Of a DNA stretch of 64,000 nucleotides, positions 35,411 to 45,174 are shown piece by piece. Made by a program: the position numbers and the translations under genes. Numbering within the stretch: the stretch's first letter is position 1; every line of letters begins with the position of its first letter. Source of the DNA: Thermoflavifilum sp. (lineage in GTDB: Bacteria > Bacteroidota > Bacteroidia > Chitinophagales > Chitinophagaceae); contig NZ_CP063141.1 in assembly GCF_014961315.1 (NCBI RefSeq), positions 1,922,001 to 1,986,000 of the forward strand, in the 5' to 3' direction. A model generated the notes under the pieces. The model saw only the letters and a list, made by a program, of their open reading frames with translations, was not told the origin of the DNA and did no database searches.

Positions 35411-36457
35411 TTATGTTGAGGGGTACAGGTTAGACAGCAGTAAATTGCACAATCGAAACAGGATATGCGCACCGGCCCGTGCATCCCATTCTTCCTGTCC
35501 ATAACCAATTTCGGTAAGATCGAATCCGATTAACTGACGACCTGACTGGATTAATTTCTTCAGTAGAAAAAATACCTGCTCAGTTTGAAGTCCGCCCGGT
35601 ACTGGTCGTGCTGTATGTGGACAAACGCTGGGGTCCAATCCATCGATATCAAAACTCAGATATACTTTTTCTGGCAGAGGCGCAATGATTTGTTCGCATA
35701 TCTTTTCCCAGCTCAATCCCCTGTATTGCATTTCCATCAGCTGTTTGTTGAAGAATGGGGTTATGCGATCGGGTTGTTCGCGCAGAAATAACCATTCTTC
35801 TTCAATGAAATCCCTTGCCCCCACCTGTACCAGATGCACCACATGCTGGATATGATCCAGCACTTTTCGCATCACGCTTCCGTGGGAATGTGTGAAACCT
35901 ACATAGGTCTGGCGCAGGTCGCAATGGGCATCGATTTGCAAAATACCGAATTCTGGATGCTGTTCGCTTAAAGCTTTAATATATCCCCATGCCGTGCTGT
36001 GATCGCCACCCAACAGCACGACATTTTTCCCTTTTTGTAGAAGCGCATGGGTCTGGTTATACACCCATGCATTCATCTCTTCACAACCTTTGTTCACATC
36101 GTGCAGGGTTTTTTGCATGAAGCTGTTTTCGGCCAGGTTGCCGCCATCCATAAGAAAATTCAGATAGAGTTCGGCCTCTTTGCGGAGATAATCGCTGCGC
36201 ATGAGCATATGCTTGTCTATGGCCTGCATGGCAATACCGCGTTTCCAGCCTTCATATTCATCAATCAAATTCACGTGCACCCGTTTGCTGGCTTTTAAAA
36301 TATGCTCCGGACTTCTTGCCGTTCCGGGATGATGCGGCAGGGTTACTTCCCATGGGACGGGCAGAATAATCAGCTGGGCTGAGTTTTCATCGAAAGGTAA
36401 TCCAAAAATATTGTCCTTGCTAAATGAAGCGGGTGGAGGCACAGATGGATCTATCAT
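35411..36457 (-). CDS. Ureohydrolase family protein (arginase/agmatinase/formimidoylglutamase)
   Basis: A 348-residue metalloenzyme that splits a guanidino or formimino group from its substrate. All Mn-binding motifs are present: LLGGDHSTAWG, LQIDAHCDLR and LSFDIDGLDPSVCP, with GFDLTEIGY near the end. The N-terminus is long (about 60 residues) compared with SpeB, typical of the Bacteroidota group often annotated agmatinase or formimidoylglutamase. Neighbours do not decide: there is no hut or spe operon here. Confidence 0.9.
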   Translation of the reverse strand: MIDPSVPPPASFSKDNIFGLPFDENSAQLIILPVPWEVTLPHHPGTARSPEHILKASKRVHVNLIDEYEGWKRGIAMQAIDKHMLMRSDYLRKEAELYLNFLMDGGNLAENSFMQKTLHDVNKGCEEMNAWVYNQTHALLQKGKNVVLLGGDHSTAWGYIKALSEQHPEFGILQIDAHCDLRQTYVGFTHSHGSVMRKVLDHIQHVVHLVQVGARDFIEEEWLFLREQPDRITPFFNKQLMEMQYRGLSWEKICEQIIAPLPEKVYLSFDIDGLDPSVCPHTARPVPGGLQTEQVFFLLKKLIQSGRQLIGFDLTEIGYGQEEWDARAGAHILFRLCNLLLSNLYPST

Positions 36458-36561
36458 AACAAATCAATAAGGTGGTTTCGACGGGTAAAATTACCAAGCT
36501 TGTGCATTTAGATAAATCTATTTAGTGCATGCCACATAAATAAATATTTTAAGAAATTTTT

Positions 36562-36597
36562 TTTGTTTTTAAAATTTTTTATTAAGTTTACGTCAAC
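36562..36597 (+). promoter_or_regulatory. Possible promoter and operator of the ROK gene
   Basis: The 179-base gap 36458-36636 is very A/T-rich with homopolymer T and A tracts. TTTG at 36562-36565 and TAAGTTTA at 36583-36590 (one mismatch to TAnnTTTG, 17-base spacer) form a weak promoter. GTTTACGTCAAC at 36586-36597 is a near-palindrome (one mismatched pair) covering the box and could bind the ROK protein. Confidence 0.3.
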
Positions 36598-36636
36598 AAA
36601 ATCTAAAAATAGTAGGATTTTATAATCATTAATAAA

Positions 36637-37842
36637 GTGGAAACAGCTTTTTCAAAAGAAACCCATCGAGTACGCAGTGCAATAGAAAAACAGGTGATTC
36701 AATATTTATACACAGATCGAGAGCTATCGTGTGCGGCATTGAGTGAACGCATTGAAAAAAGTGTACCCATGGTGATGCATGCCCTGAATCAGCTTATCAA
36801 GCGGGGATGGGTGCGAAGCACGGGATATGCCCCATCAACCGGAGGGCGTAAGCCCATGCTCTACAGCCTGATGCCGGAAGCACAATATATCGTAGCCGTT
36901 GCCATGGATCAGCTGTTTACAAGAATTCAGGTGCTGGACTGGCTACATCAGCCTGTTTCCCATCTGGAGACGATTGCCCTACCCCTGCACGATAATGAAC
37001 AGGCTACAGATACGCTTGTAAAAGCCATTCAAGGGCATTTGCAAGCATCGGCCATTGATCAAAGCAGGATACTGGGTATTGGTATTGGCATGCCGGGATT
37101 TGTACATATTCAAAAAGGTGTGAATTACACTTTTTTGCCTGTTCCACACGGGGAAGAAAGCCTGAGAGCGTATCTGGAAAAAGAGCTGCATGTACCCGTG
37201 TTAATTGATAATGATTCAAGCCTTATTGCGCTTGCAGAATTAAGGTTTGGTATGGCCCGAGGGCATAAGCATGCGATGGTGATCAACATAGGCTGGGGCA
37301 CGGGTTTGGGTATGATTGTGAATGGTACACTGTTTCGTGGCCACACCGGTTATGCCGGTGAATTCAGTCATATTCCCATATCGGATAACAAAATTCTTTG
37401 TGAATGTGGCAAACGCGGTTGCCTGGAAACAGAAACTTCATTGTTGCTACTGGCCGAAAAGGCCAAAGAGGAAATTCGACAGGGGAAGGTTTCCCAGCTT
37501 TCTACATTATTCAAGGCCAACATGCATGCGGTTGATGCGGTGCTGGAGGCCGCAAACAATGGTGATGAATATGCGGTGGAATTATTGTCGGATGTGGGCT
37601 ATAAGTTAGGTAAAGGTATTGCCATTCTCATTCATATCATGAATCCCGAATTGGTGGTGCTGAGCGGACGGGGAGCTAAGGCGGGTAAAATTTTGCTTGC
37701 ACCCATTCAGCATGCATTGAATAAATATTGTATTCCCCGATTGCTGGAAAATACCGAGATCGTCGTGTCAAAACTGGGCTTTGAGGCTTCTTTAATTGGA
37801 GCAGCCAATCTGGTTATGGAAAACTTGTATGAGTTAATTTAA
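36637..37842 (+). CDS. ROK-family transcriptional regulator (NagC/XylR type)
   Basis: 401 residues starting at GTG; no upstream ATG is in frame. The N-terminal winged helix (about residues 15-75, KQVIQYLYTDRELSCAALSE) is followed by the sugar-kinase-like ROK domain: IGIGMPGFV, IDNDSSLIALAE, NIGWGTGLGMIV and HIPI. The zinc motif CECGKRGCLE is present. Known members bind a sugar or sugar phosphate and regulate uptake genes. Its position 51 bases before susC makes that locus the likely target. Confidence 0.92.
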   Translation: METAFSKETHRVRSAIEKQVIQYLYTDRELSCAALSERIEKSVPMVMHALNQLIKRGWVRSTGYAPSTGGRKPMLYSLMPEAQYIVAVAMDQLFTRIQVLDWLHQPVSHLETIALPLHDNEQATDTLVKAIQGHLQASAIDQSRILGIGIGMPGFVHIQKGVNYTFLPVPHGEESLRAYLEKELHVPVLIDNDSSLIALAELRFGMARGHKHAMVINIGWGTGLGMIVNGTLFRGHTGYAGEFSHIPISDNKILCECGKRGCLETETSLLLLAEKAKEEIRQGKVSQLSTLFKANMHAVDAVLEAANNGDEYAVELLSDVGYKLGKGIAILIHIMNPELVVLSGRGAKAGKILLAPIQHALNKYCIPRLLENTEIVVSKLGFEASLIGAANLVMENLYELI

Positions 37843-37893
37843 ACTGAAACAGCACATAAAATTTTTCATATCTATTCTTCACCATGTAAAAGA

Positions 37894-40800
37894 ATGATTA
37901 TGCAAACAAAAGTATGTTTACTCTTGATGCTATGCATGGCTGGTTTACACCTGCGCGTTCTTGCTCAACAGCAGGTAAGCGGGGTGGTGATCGGTGAAAA
38001 CAACAATCCCGTGCCTTATGCCAGCGTGCGCATTTCAGGGACCAACCGGGTAACCACAACAGATGAAAACGGCAATTTTATTTTGAATGTAAAATCGGGC
38101 GATACGCTGTTGGTTACCAGTCTGGGTTACAAACAGCAGAAATTCCCCGTACAGGACAATACCAGAAATATCCGTATCGTGCTATCTTCAACTGCAAGGG
38201 GATTAAATGAGGTGGTAGTCACGGGGCTTGGAGTAAAAAGAGAAGAAAAGAAACTGGGATATGCGGTATCGCAAGTATCGGGTGAGGATGTGCAACGTGC
38301 TAATGTGGTAGATCCTACAACGGCCCTGCAGGGCAAGGTTGCTGGTGTGTTTATCAATACAGGTACTGGTGGCCCCACATCCAGTAACCGAATCATCATT
38401 CGTGGCAACACTTCGCTGGATCCCAATAATCAACCACTCATTGTCGTGGATGGAGTTATTGTCGATGATCAACCCACAGGTGCAGGGCAGTGGGGAAGTT
38501 CCCAGGATTTTGGCAATCAGTTAAAAGATATTAATCCGGATGATATTGCTTCTATCTCTGTATTGAAAGGAGCTGCGGCCTCGGCACAGTGGGGTTCCAG
38601 GGCCACGCATGGAGTAATTTTAATTACGACTAAAAAGGGCAGATCAGATAAAAAAATTGGCGTAACAGTTACTCATACCGAACAATGGAGTCAGGTGTTT
38701 AAATTTCCGGATTATCAGAATGAATATGGTGCAGGCTGGACGTTTGGATTAGATTCATTCGTTACCGATCCGAATACAAACCGCCCACAAATTGATCCAA
38801 GCTGGGGTTACTGGAGCTTCGGCCCCCGGATGAATGGACAAACCGTAGAAGACATGGACGGACATATCCAGAAATTTTCTCCCAATAATCCTAAAGATGC
38901 TTATCAAACAGGTCGATTTGTGAATACCAATATTGCCATTGATGGTGGAAATGAACAAACCACTTTCCGGTTATCGTTTTCCAATCAACATAATCTGGGT
39001 ATCGCTTATGGAAATACTTTTACACGGAACAATATCAACCTCAATGCTACCCAGAAATTAGGTAAGATAGTAGATATCAATGCCAATGTAAACTTCACCC
39101 GAAGTGATGCCATGAATCCTGCGCGTGATGGTGGAAATGATAACCTGCTGTTTATGATGTCGTATGCTGTTCCTCGAACCTATGATATCAATTATTACAA
39201 GACTCATTTTATAGATTCTGTAAATGGTGGAAGAAATAAAGTGGATGATAATTATTATGGCCTGACGGGATACTGGTTTAATCTTTACAAAAACAATGCT
39301 GAACAGAAAGAAGATAATCTTCGTTCATCACTGGAAATGACCGTGCATGCAACACCATGGCTCGACTTTCATTTGAATGGTTACGCTAATAATTTTTATA
39401 CAACCTATACCAATAAACAACTCGGTCAGGATGCCAATTTCTCTGGTGGATATTATGAAATTAATAAAGGCACGCATGATAATTATCGACTGGTTGGTCA
39501 GGCCGAGCTGCACAGAGCTTTTCGCAACTGGGATGCGGATTTAATATTGGGAACGGAAACATACAGTGATAAATTGCAGTCGGTAGATGCAAGAACTGAT
39601 GGAGGACTTATTATTCCAGGAAAATTTACACTTTCCAATTCCGTAAATCGTTCACTTTCATCGGAAAGTTATTCAAATTATAAACTCAACTCAGCTTATG
39701 CATTCCTCACGATAGGCTGGAATTCACAGCTTTATCTCGACCTCACGGCACGCAACGACTGGTCTTCTGCTTTAACTTATCCCGATGGTCATGGCAACAA
39801 CAGTTATCTGTATCCTTCTGCCAGTGCGTCGTGGATATTTTCTCAAACTTTTCATTTGCCGGGTTATATCACATTCGCCAAGTTCAGGGCATCTTATGCA
39901 CAGGTGGGTCGTGACATCAGTCCCTATTTCAGTTCAAGCGGTCTCACCTATCATTTTTCCCAGAACTATCAAACATATCAGGGCAATAATATACCGATAT
40001 ATGAATTCAATGGCAACAATTTAGGCAATCTGAACATTAAACCCGAGATTATGTCGGCCGTTGAATTAGGGCTGAATATGCAATTCTTGCAGAACAGAAT
40101 CGGATTTGATGTGAGCTATTATAAAGATAACACGAAGAATCAGGTTTTATCCCTGCAGGTGGCTCAAGAAACGGGAGTGGCCAATCGTACAATCAATGCC
40201 GGTAATATTCAAAATGCAGGGGTAGAACTGTTGATTACAGCAAAGCCTGTTGAATCCAGAAACTTTACCTGGAGTTTGAGTGTAAATTATACCCACAATG
40301 AAAATAAAATCATTTCTCTTGCACCGGGTGTCAATTTATATGTACTGGAGTATGGCCAGGGTGTGGATGTGGAATCAGTAGCTATTCCCGGTCAGGAATA
40401 TGGTACCATTTATACCAAATATGATTATGCGAAATACCAGGCACTGGATGATAAAGGAAATCCTGTTGCAGATCCGAATAATGGCAAAAAAGTATTGTAT
40501 CCTACAACAGATTATCTGGGTAATCCTGCTGCCCGTTTTAGAAGGACTAATGATTATCAGGGTCAGGGTTATGTGAAAATCGGATCATCACAACCTAAGT
40601 TTTATTATGGATTTATGAATGATTTTCAATATAAAAATTTCACCTTGCACATTGCTCTTGATGGACGTGTAGGCGGCAATATTGTTTCTGCTACTTATGA
40701 TTATGGATATGCATTTGGTAACTGGAAAACCACACTCTTCGGAAGAGATAAAGCACATGGCGGTTTAGAACGAAAAACATTTGATCAGGCAGGAAATGTA

Positions 40801-41256
40801 ACGGGTGTTTATTATGATGGTATCATTCCTGATGGTGTATTCCAACAGGGAAGTAAGGTTACCGATCCACTGGGTGTGCAACATGATGTAACCGGCATGA
40901 GCTATCAGGAAGTGGTAGATAAGGGATGGATACAGCCTGTCAGTGCTTTATACTATTATTACAGCCTGGGCAGTTGGGCGGCAGGTATCCGTACTACAGG
41001 CCTTGCTAAAAACGATTGGCTTGCATTGAGAGAAATATCCATTGGCTATCAATTGCCCTCTTACCTTGCAAATAAATTGAAGCTGAATAGTCTTCGACTC
41101 ATGCTGGTGGGACGTAATCTCGGATATCTCATCAACAAATTACCCGCGCATATCAATCCAGAAGGCCTGTATAACAGCAATGCGGGTAATGCATTTGAAT
41201 ATGGCGGACTTCCTTTTGTACGAAACTTTGGTTTTACCATTCAGGCTGGCCTTTGA
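37894..41256 (+). CDS. SusC-family TonB-dependent outer-membrane transporter
   Basis: 1120 residues. A signal peptide ends near VLAQ (residue 24). The carboxypeptidase-like domain VSGVVIGENNNPVPYASVRI follows, then a TonB box-like region LNEVVVTGLG, a plug with GVFINTGTGG and IIIRGNTS, and the beta-barrel ending FGFTIQAGL. SusC proteins import oligosaccharides or other bulky nutrients together with a SusD lipoprotein. An ATG two codons later (37900) is an alternative start. The stop overlaps the first codons of the SusD frame. Confidence 0.96.
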   Translation: MIMQTKVCLLLMLCMAGLHLRVLAQQQVSGVVIGENNNPVPYASVRISGTNRVTTTDENGNFILNVKSGDTLLVTSLGYKQQKFPVQDNTRNIRIVLSSTARGLNEVVVTGLGVKREEKKLGYAVSQVSGEDVQRANVVDPTTALQGKVAGVFINTGTGGPTSSNRIIIRGNTSLDPNNQPLIVVDGVIVDDQPTGAGQWGSSQDFGNQLKDINPDDIASISVLKGAAASAQWGSRATHGVILITTKKGRSDKKIGVTVTHTEQWSQVFKFPDYQNEYGAGWTFGLDSFVTDPNTNRPQIDPSWGYWSFGPRMNGQTVEDMDGHIQKFSPNNPKDAYQTGRFVNTNIAIDGGNEQTTFRLSFSNQHNLGIAYGNTFTRNNINLNATQKLGKIVDINANVNFTRSDAMNPARDGGNDNLLFMMSYAVPRTYDINYYKTHFIDSVNGGRNKVDDNYYGLTGYWFNLYKNNAEQKEDNLRSSLEMTVHATPWLDFHLNGYANNFYTTYTNKQLGQDANFSGGYYEINKGTHDNYRLVGQAELHRAFRNWDADLILGTETYSDKLQSVDARTDGGLIIPGKFTLSNSVNRSLSSESYSNYKLNSAYAFLTIGWNSQLYLDLTARNDWSSALTYPDGHGNNSYLYPSASASWIFSQTFHLPGYITFAKFRASYAQVGRDISPYFSSSGLTYHFSQNYQTYQGNNIPIYEFNGNNLGNLNIKPEIMSAVELGLNMQFLQNRIGFDVSYYKDNTKNQVLSLQVAQETGVANRTINAGNIQNAGVELLITAKPVESRNFTWSLSVNYTHNENKIISLAPGVNLYVLEYGQGVDVESVAIPGQEYGTIYTKYDYAKYQALDDKGNPVADPNNGKKVLYPTTDYLGNPAARFRRTNDYQGQGYVKIGSSQPKFYYGFMNDFQYKNFTLHIALDGRVGGNIVSATYDYGYAFGNWKTTLFGRDKAHGGLERKTFDQAGNVTGVYYDGIIPDGVFQQGSKVTDPLGVQHDVTGMSYQEVVDKGWIQPVSALYYYYSLGSWAAGIRTTGLAKNDWLALREISIGYQLPSYLANKLKLNSLRLMLVGRNLGYLINKLPAHINPEGLYNSNAGNAFEYGGLPFVRNFGFTIQAGL

Positions 41257-41309
41257 TCAATGCATGTATGAATAAAACAGATTTATCCTCATTCAAAAAA
41301 TATCTGGAT

Positions 41310-43025
41310 ATGAAACTGCAAAATTATTCTTCGCCTCTTATCCTCATCCTGCTTTGTGCTGGTTTGCTGGGTTCATCCTGTACAAGAAATTTTGATAGCA
41401 TCAACACCAATCCCGAAGATGTAATCACGGTATCTACAGAATCCTTGTTTGCTCGTGCCTGCCTGGGAGCTACAAATGGCCCCGGAGCTGACTTTCAGCA
41501 ATATTATGATGTCTATCGCGACGTAAATCCCTGGATGGAATTATGGGTATATAATGGTGGAAATCCTACCGCTTTTAATGAGGTGGGGGCAAACTTTAAT
41601 TACCGCTATGGTATTTATTATCAGAATGTGGGGAATTATCTTGCCGACATTATGCATAAAATAAACTCCATGTCCGACGCCGATAAGGCTAAATACCAGA
41701 ACGAACTGGCTATTGCGCAAATATTGAATGTGTATTATGCCTGGTATGTTTCAGATATCAATGGTGATATCCCTTATACACAAGCATTTCAATTGCGTTA
41801 TGGTGGAACGGATCAACCAAAATATGATTATCAGGATTCATTATTTACCATCTGGGATACTCAGTTAAAGCAGGCTGTGAGCACCCTGAAATCAAATAAT
41901 AGTGCACAGCAGGTGAGTTATGGTAATTATGATTTGTTTTATAATGGTGATGTGAGCAAATGGATAAAGGCAGGAACAAGTCTTCGACTGAAAATCGCTA
42001 TGCGATTGATGAAACGTAATCCCAGTATGCTGTCTTCCATCGCAAATGAAGTAATCGCAAGCGGCGATTTGATGAGTAGCAACGATGATAACTGGATTTT
42101 TTATGCTCGAAACGGATCAACGGGGCCGGGTGGAAACTGGGATCCTACTGGATTTGTGGCGCCCAAGCCCATGGTTGATTTTATGTGGAATACTTCAGAC
42201 CCACGAATCGGACTGTTTTTCCAGAAAAATGATTACGACTCCTTAACTTTTGTGGCACTGCAACAGCAGGGAAAAATAAGTCCGGATTCGAGCTGGAATC
42301 CACGCCAGTATGTGGGTATGTTTTGTAGTCCGGATGCCATCAAAACTCCTCTCGGCAGGCGACTTATTTTCCGGGATACTCTGAAACAGGGTGGAAATAA
42401 TATTCTGCTCGACACGCTTTCACTGATTCAATATCGATTGTTTCAGGCCGAATATCCTGATCAAAACGGCAATATAGGTCAGGGCAATACACCCTTTGTA
42501 ATGCTCACCTATCCTGATGTTTGCTTGATGCGGGCCGAGCTGGCTGCAAGAGGATTAACTACGGAAGACCCTGCCCAATGGTATTATGAAGGAATAAAAG
42601 CCTCTATCAGCATGTATGATCAGCTCGCTTCAATGGCTAAAATATTCGACTACAACAGCGTAGCGGTAACTCAACAGGCTATTAACAACTATTTGAATAA
42701 TCCTACCATCCAGTATAATCCTGCTAAAGGAATCAAACAAATTTGTGTACAGGAATTCATCAATTATTTCAAACAATTTAATGAAGCCTGGGCTCTGTGG
42801 AAAAGAACGGGTTATCCGGATAGCACTACCGATCTTGTCCGTGAACCTCTTCAAAGTGGAGGACAATATTTAGAAATACCGAGAAGAGCCGTATTCAACA
42901 ATGTTATTTCAGGAGCACCCAATTATGATAATGTACAGGCTGCTTTGCAGCATATGTCTTCTGACCCGGACTGGGGAACAGGACCGGCAGATGTTTATGG
43001 CCGGGTGTGGTGGGATAAAAAATAA
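41310..43025 (+). CDS. SusD/RagB-like surface lipoprotein (SusD-like 2 group)
   Basis: About 571 residues from ATG 41310, which gives a clean lipoprotein signal with lipobox LLGSSC. ATG 41268 would add 14 charged residues. The mature start FDSINTNPEDV and the C-terminal VCLMRAELAARGL and KQICVQEFINYF match the SusD-like 2 family, whose members are often linked to peptide or unusual glycan uptake. It works as the lid of the neighbouring SusC barrel. No glycosidase, peptidase or anti-sigma gene follows. Confidence 0.93.
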   Translation: MKLQNYSSPLILILLCAGLLGSSCTRNFDSINTNPEDVITVSTESLFARACLGATNGPGADFQQYYDVYRDVNPWMELWVYNGGNPTAFNEVGANFNYRYGIYYQNVGNYLADIMHKINSMSDADKAKYQNELAIAQILNVYYAWYVSDINGDIPYTQAFQLRYGGTDQPKYDYQDSLFTIWDTQLKQAVSTLKSNNSAQQVSYGNYDLFYNGDVSKWIKAGTSLRLKIAMRLMKRNPSMLSSIANEVIASGDLMSSNDDNWIFYARNGSTGPGGNWDPTGFVAPKPMVDFMWNTSDPRIGLFFQKNDYDSLTFVALQQQGKISPDSSWNPRQYVGMFCSPDAIKTPLGRRLIFRDTLKQGGNNILLDTLSLIQYRLFQAEYPDQNGNIGQGNTPFVMLTYPDVCLMRAELAARGLTTEDPAQWYYEGIKASISMYDQLASMAKIFDYNSVAVTQQAINNYLNNPTIQYNPAKGIKQICVQEFINYFKQFNEAWALWKRTGYPDSTTDLVREPLQSGGQYLEIPRRAVFNNVISGAPNYDNVQAALQHMSSDPDWGTGPADVYGRVWWDKK

Positions 43026-43056
43026 TTTCGCGTTAGATTGATTTATGGGTAATAAA

Positions 43057-43094
43057 AGAATCCGGACTTATCTGTGGTCCGGATTCTATTTTTT
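43057..43094. terminator. Bidirectional terminator between susD and the monooxygenase gene
   Basis: AGAATCCGGAC (43057-43067) and GTCCGGATTCT (43077-43087) form a perfect 11-bp stem with a 9-base loop, followed by ATTTTTT. It serves susD on the plus strand and possibly the convergent gene. Confidence 0.85.
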
Positions 43095-43114
43095 ATCAGG
43101 AAAAGATTGAATGT

Positions 43115-44449
43115 TTATGGTTCATTACATATCGGCACATGTTCATCGCCCATGTGATAATCAACATACAACAAAATCAACGTCAACATTTCATCGGTTG
43201 TTTTCATCAGTTCATTAGTATCACCAAAAATCATTTGTGGAGGATGAAATGGATTACGCGGATTTTGTTCGGTGTTATCATATACCCCAATTACATGCAC
43301 TATACTCCCCTCTGGTAAATAGATAAGATGAGGGAAACGATACAGGTCCTGCCAGCTGAAATCCCAATGAGGAATATAAATCAGATGAATGGTGTCGTGT
43401 GCAGGCGTGACGGCAAATGCTTTAAATGATTTTCCCAGTAGATGCATGTGCGGCCAGACATATAGCAGGGAAATATCCTTGCTGGTTTCTGCGGTGACTT
43501 CAAAGCTGTCGATCTGGTTTGGTAAAATCAAAAGTGGTGGCATGATGTTACCGATACCTCCAGATCCGATGCTGATGGTTTCAATTTCTCTTCTTATGGG
43601 AGTTTGCTTGAAAAAGAAATGTAAAGCTGCAGTTATTGTTGTATCTACAGGACTCGGGGCGAAATGAAAAGTGAGAATCACCACACCCTTTCTGGGTAAT
43701 ACAAATCCAATATCAAGCGGAAATGATTCGTAAGAAGTACCGGGTATCCAGCCTCCATAATGAATCATTTGCACATTCCCTTTCAGATACGGATCAAATT
43801 GTTGAAATGCAGATGGGCTGTCTTCATCAAGGGTTGCAGGTTTGCCACCCTGGTGAATATCAACTCCTTCAACAGCAGGATATATGGCGTAATTTACATG
43901 ATGAATATATCTGAGATTACTGGCTACGAATTCAATGGCCTCCACATTGCGCGGTGAATCTATTTCAAAGGGAATCTTCACAAATACAAAACGCTCTTTA
44001 TTATCTCCTTTTATTTGATAGGGATGTTCCATCTGAATGGACAAATCCGGAGGCCGGTTTAATTTTGTATCCTGAAAAAACCTGGCCAGATACTGTTTTT
44101 CGCGTGCGGAATCCGGCTCCCCTGCCTGCTTCCCGGAATCAATCCATTCCTTAATGAGCTGAACTTGCTGTGAACTGAGTACACGTTCCCCGCAAAAATG
44201 TCGGTAGGCTGTATCGGGTTTCCATGGCGGCATGTATCCACGCTTGATCACCTGCCATATAAAATCAGCACGTTTGGCAACATCTGTATAACTCATCAGC
44301 GAAAAAGGTGTATTTTCTCCAGGATGATGGCAGCTCGTGCATCGGGTATAAATGATAGGGGCTATATCCTTATAGAAAGTTATGGATTGAGCATGAATTT
44401 TACCATATACGGATGCAATGACAAGCAAAGGGAATAGATATCTTGACAT
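43115..44449 (-). CDS. Cytochrome c / copper type II monooxygenase-like protein
   Basis: 444 residues with signal peptide (cleavage near IHAQ). A c-type heme site C37-T-S-C40-H41 lies in FYKDIAPIIYTRCTSCH, followed by MPPWKPD. The rest resembles the PHM/DBM copper monooxygenase core: H183-H184 in YIHHVNYAI and H262 in LTFHFAP for one copper, H334 and H336 in WPHMHLLGK for the other. Such enzymes hydroxylate C-H bonds using O2 and external electrons; the heme could deliver them. The periplasm is the likely site. It follows the redoxin gene by nine bases. Confidence 0.82.
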   Translation of the reverse strand: MSRYLFPLLVIASVYGKIHAQSITFYKDIAPIIYTRCTSCHHPGENTPFSLMSYTDVAKRADFIWQVIKRGYMPPWKPDTAYRHFCGERVLSSQQVQLIKEWIDSGKQAGEPDSAREKQYLARFFQDTKLNRPPDLSIQMEHPYQIKGDNKERFVFVKIPFEIDSPRNVEAIEFVASNLRYIHHVNYAIYPAVEGVDIHQGGKPATLDEDSPSAFQQFDPYLKGNVQMIHYGGWIPGTSYESFPLDIGFVLPRKGVVILTFHFAPSPVDTTITAALHFFFKQTPIRREIETISIGSGGIGNIMPPLLILPNQIDSFEVTAETSKDISLLYVWPHMHLLGKSFKAFAVTPAHDTIHLIYIPHWDFSWQDLYRFPHLIYLPEGSIVHVIGVYDNTEQNPRNPFHPPQMIFGDTNELMKTTDEMLTLILLYVDYHMGDEHVPICNEP

Positions 44450-44458
44450 GTTTATGGG

Positions 44459-45070
44459 TTAGAAATCGTTGATATAACATCCAACCGGTTGTGTGCGTGT
44501 AATGGTTAACGGGATACCTTTCAAACTATTGTTCAATGCATCCTGCAGATAGTGCTGCGTGATAATCGTACGTTGCTGACCCAGGCTTACAGCCCAATTA
44601 TCAATAGCTCCACTGTATAGTAGTTTTCCTTTACGGTTTAACAAAATCACCTGCGGGGTGACGCTGGCACCTAATACATGTGTCAGCTGCATATCGGCAT
44701 CCACATATACCGGAAAGCGAATATGATATCGATTGATGAAATCCTGAATCTGCTCATCGCTGAATCCTCTACCGGGTATAATCCCTATCCATGCAATCGA
44801 ATAGTTATGAAATTTTAGATACAGATCGTTCAATGGAACACTGTAATTCTGGCATAAAGGGCACTCTGGTGAAAGAAAAATAAACAATTCGAATTCATGT
44901 TTTCCCAACGCCTGTGATAGCGTAATTTCACCTCCCGATAAAGTGTGTAAGCTTAGTTGAGGTGAAATAAAGACTTGTTGTGTGCTTTTAGATAGATCTT
45001 GCGCGGTTGCTCTCAGGGAGAATGATACGAAAAGCAGTGAAATGATCCATATGGATGGCCAATATTTCAT
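44459..45070 (-). CDS. Redoxin / thioredoxin-fold exported protein
   Basis: 203 residues from ATG 45070, giving a signal peptide ending near ATAQ. The thioredoxin fold carries SPECPLCQNY, with CPLC as the redox motif, VTPQVILLN with the cis-proline region, and a C-terminal TQPVGCYINDF whose extra Cys is conserved-looking. The frame is open further upstream without benefit. It is likely co-transcribed with the heme/copper monooxygenase gene and may supply reductant or help mature its metal sites. Confidence 0.85.
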   Translation of the reverse strand: MKYWPSIWIISLLFVSFSLRATAQDLSKSTQQVFISPQLSLHTLSGGEITLSQALGKHEFELFIFLSPECPLCQNYSVPLNDLYLKFHNYSIAWIGIIPGRGFSDEQIQDFINRYHIRFPVYVDADMQLTHVLGASVTPQVILLNRKGKLLYSGAIDNWAVSLGQQRTIITQHYLQDALNNSLKGIPLTITRTQPVGCYINDF

Positions 45071-45174
45071 ATATATATATCTGGATAAAATTACGAAATA
45101 GTTGTGAATGTTTTCGTAAACAATTTCATAACAGAAAATCATCTAACTTTATTTGAAATTGATATGTTTTCGAT

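Noticed and set aside
45066-45082. ATATATATAT tract before the redoxin gene as a phase-variable repeat
   Set aside because: Only about five AT units; too short to claim slippage-based variation.
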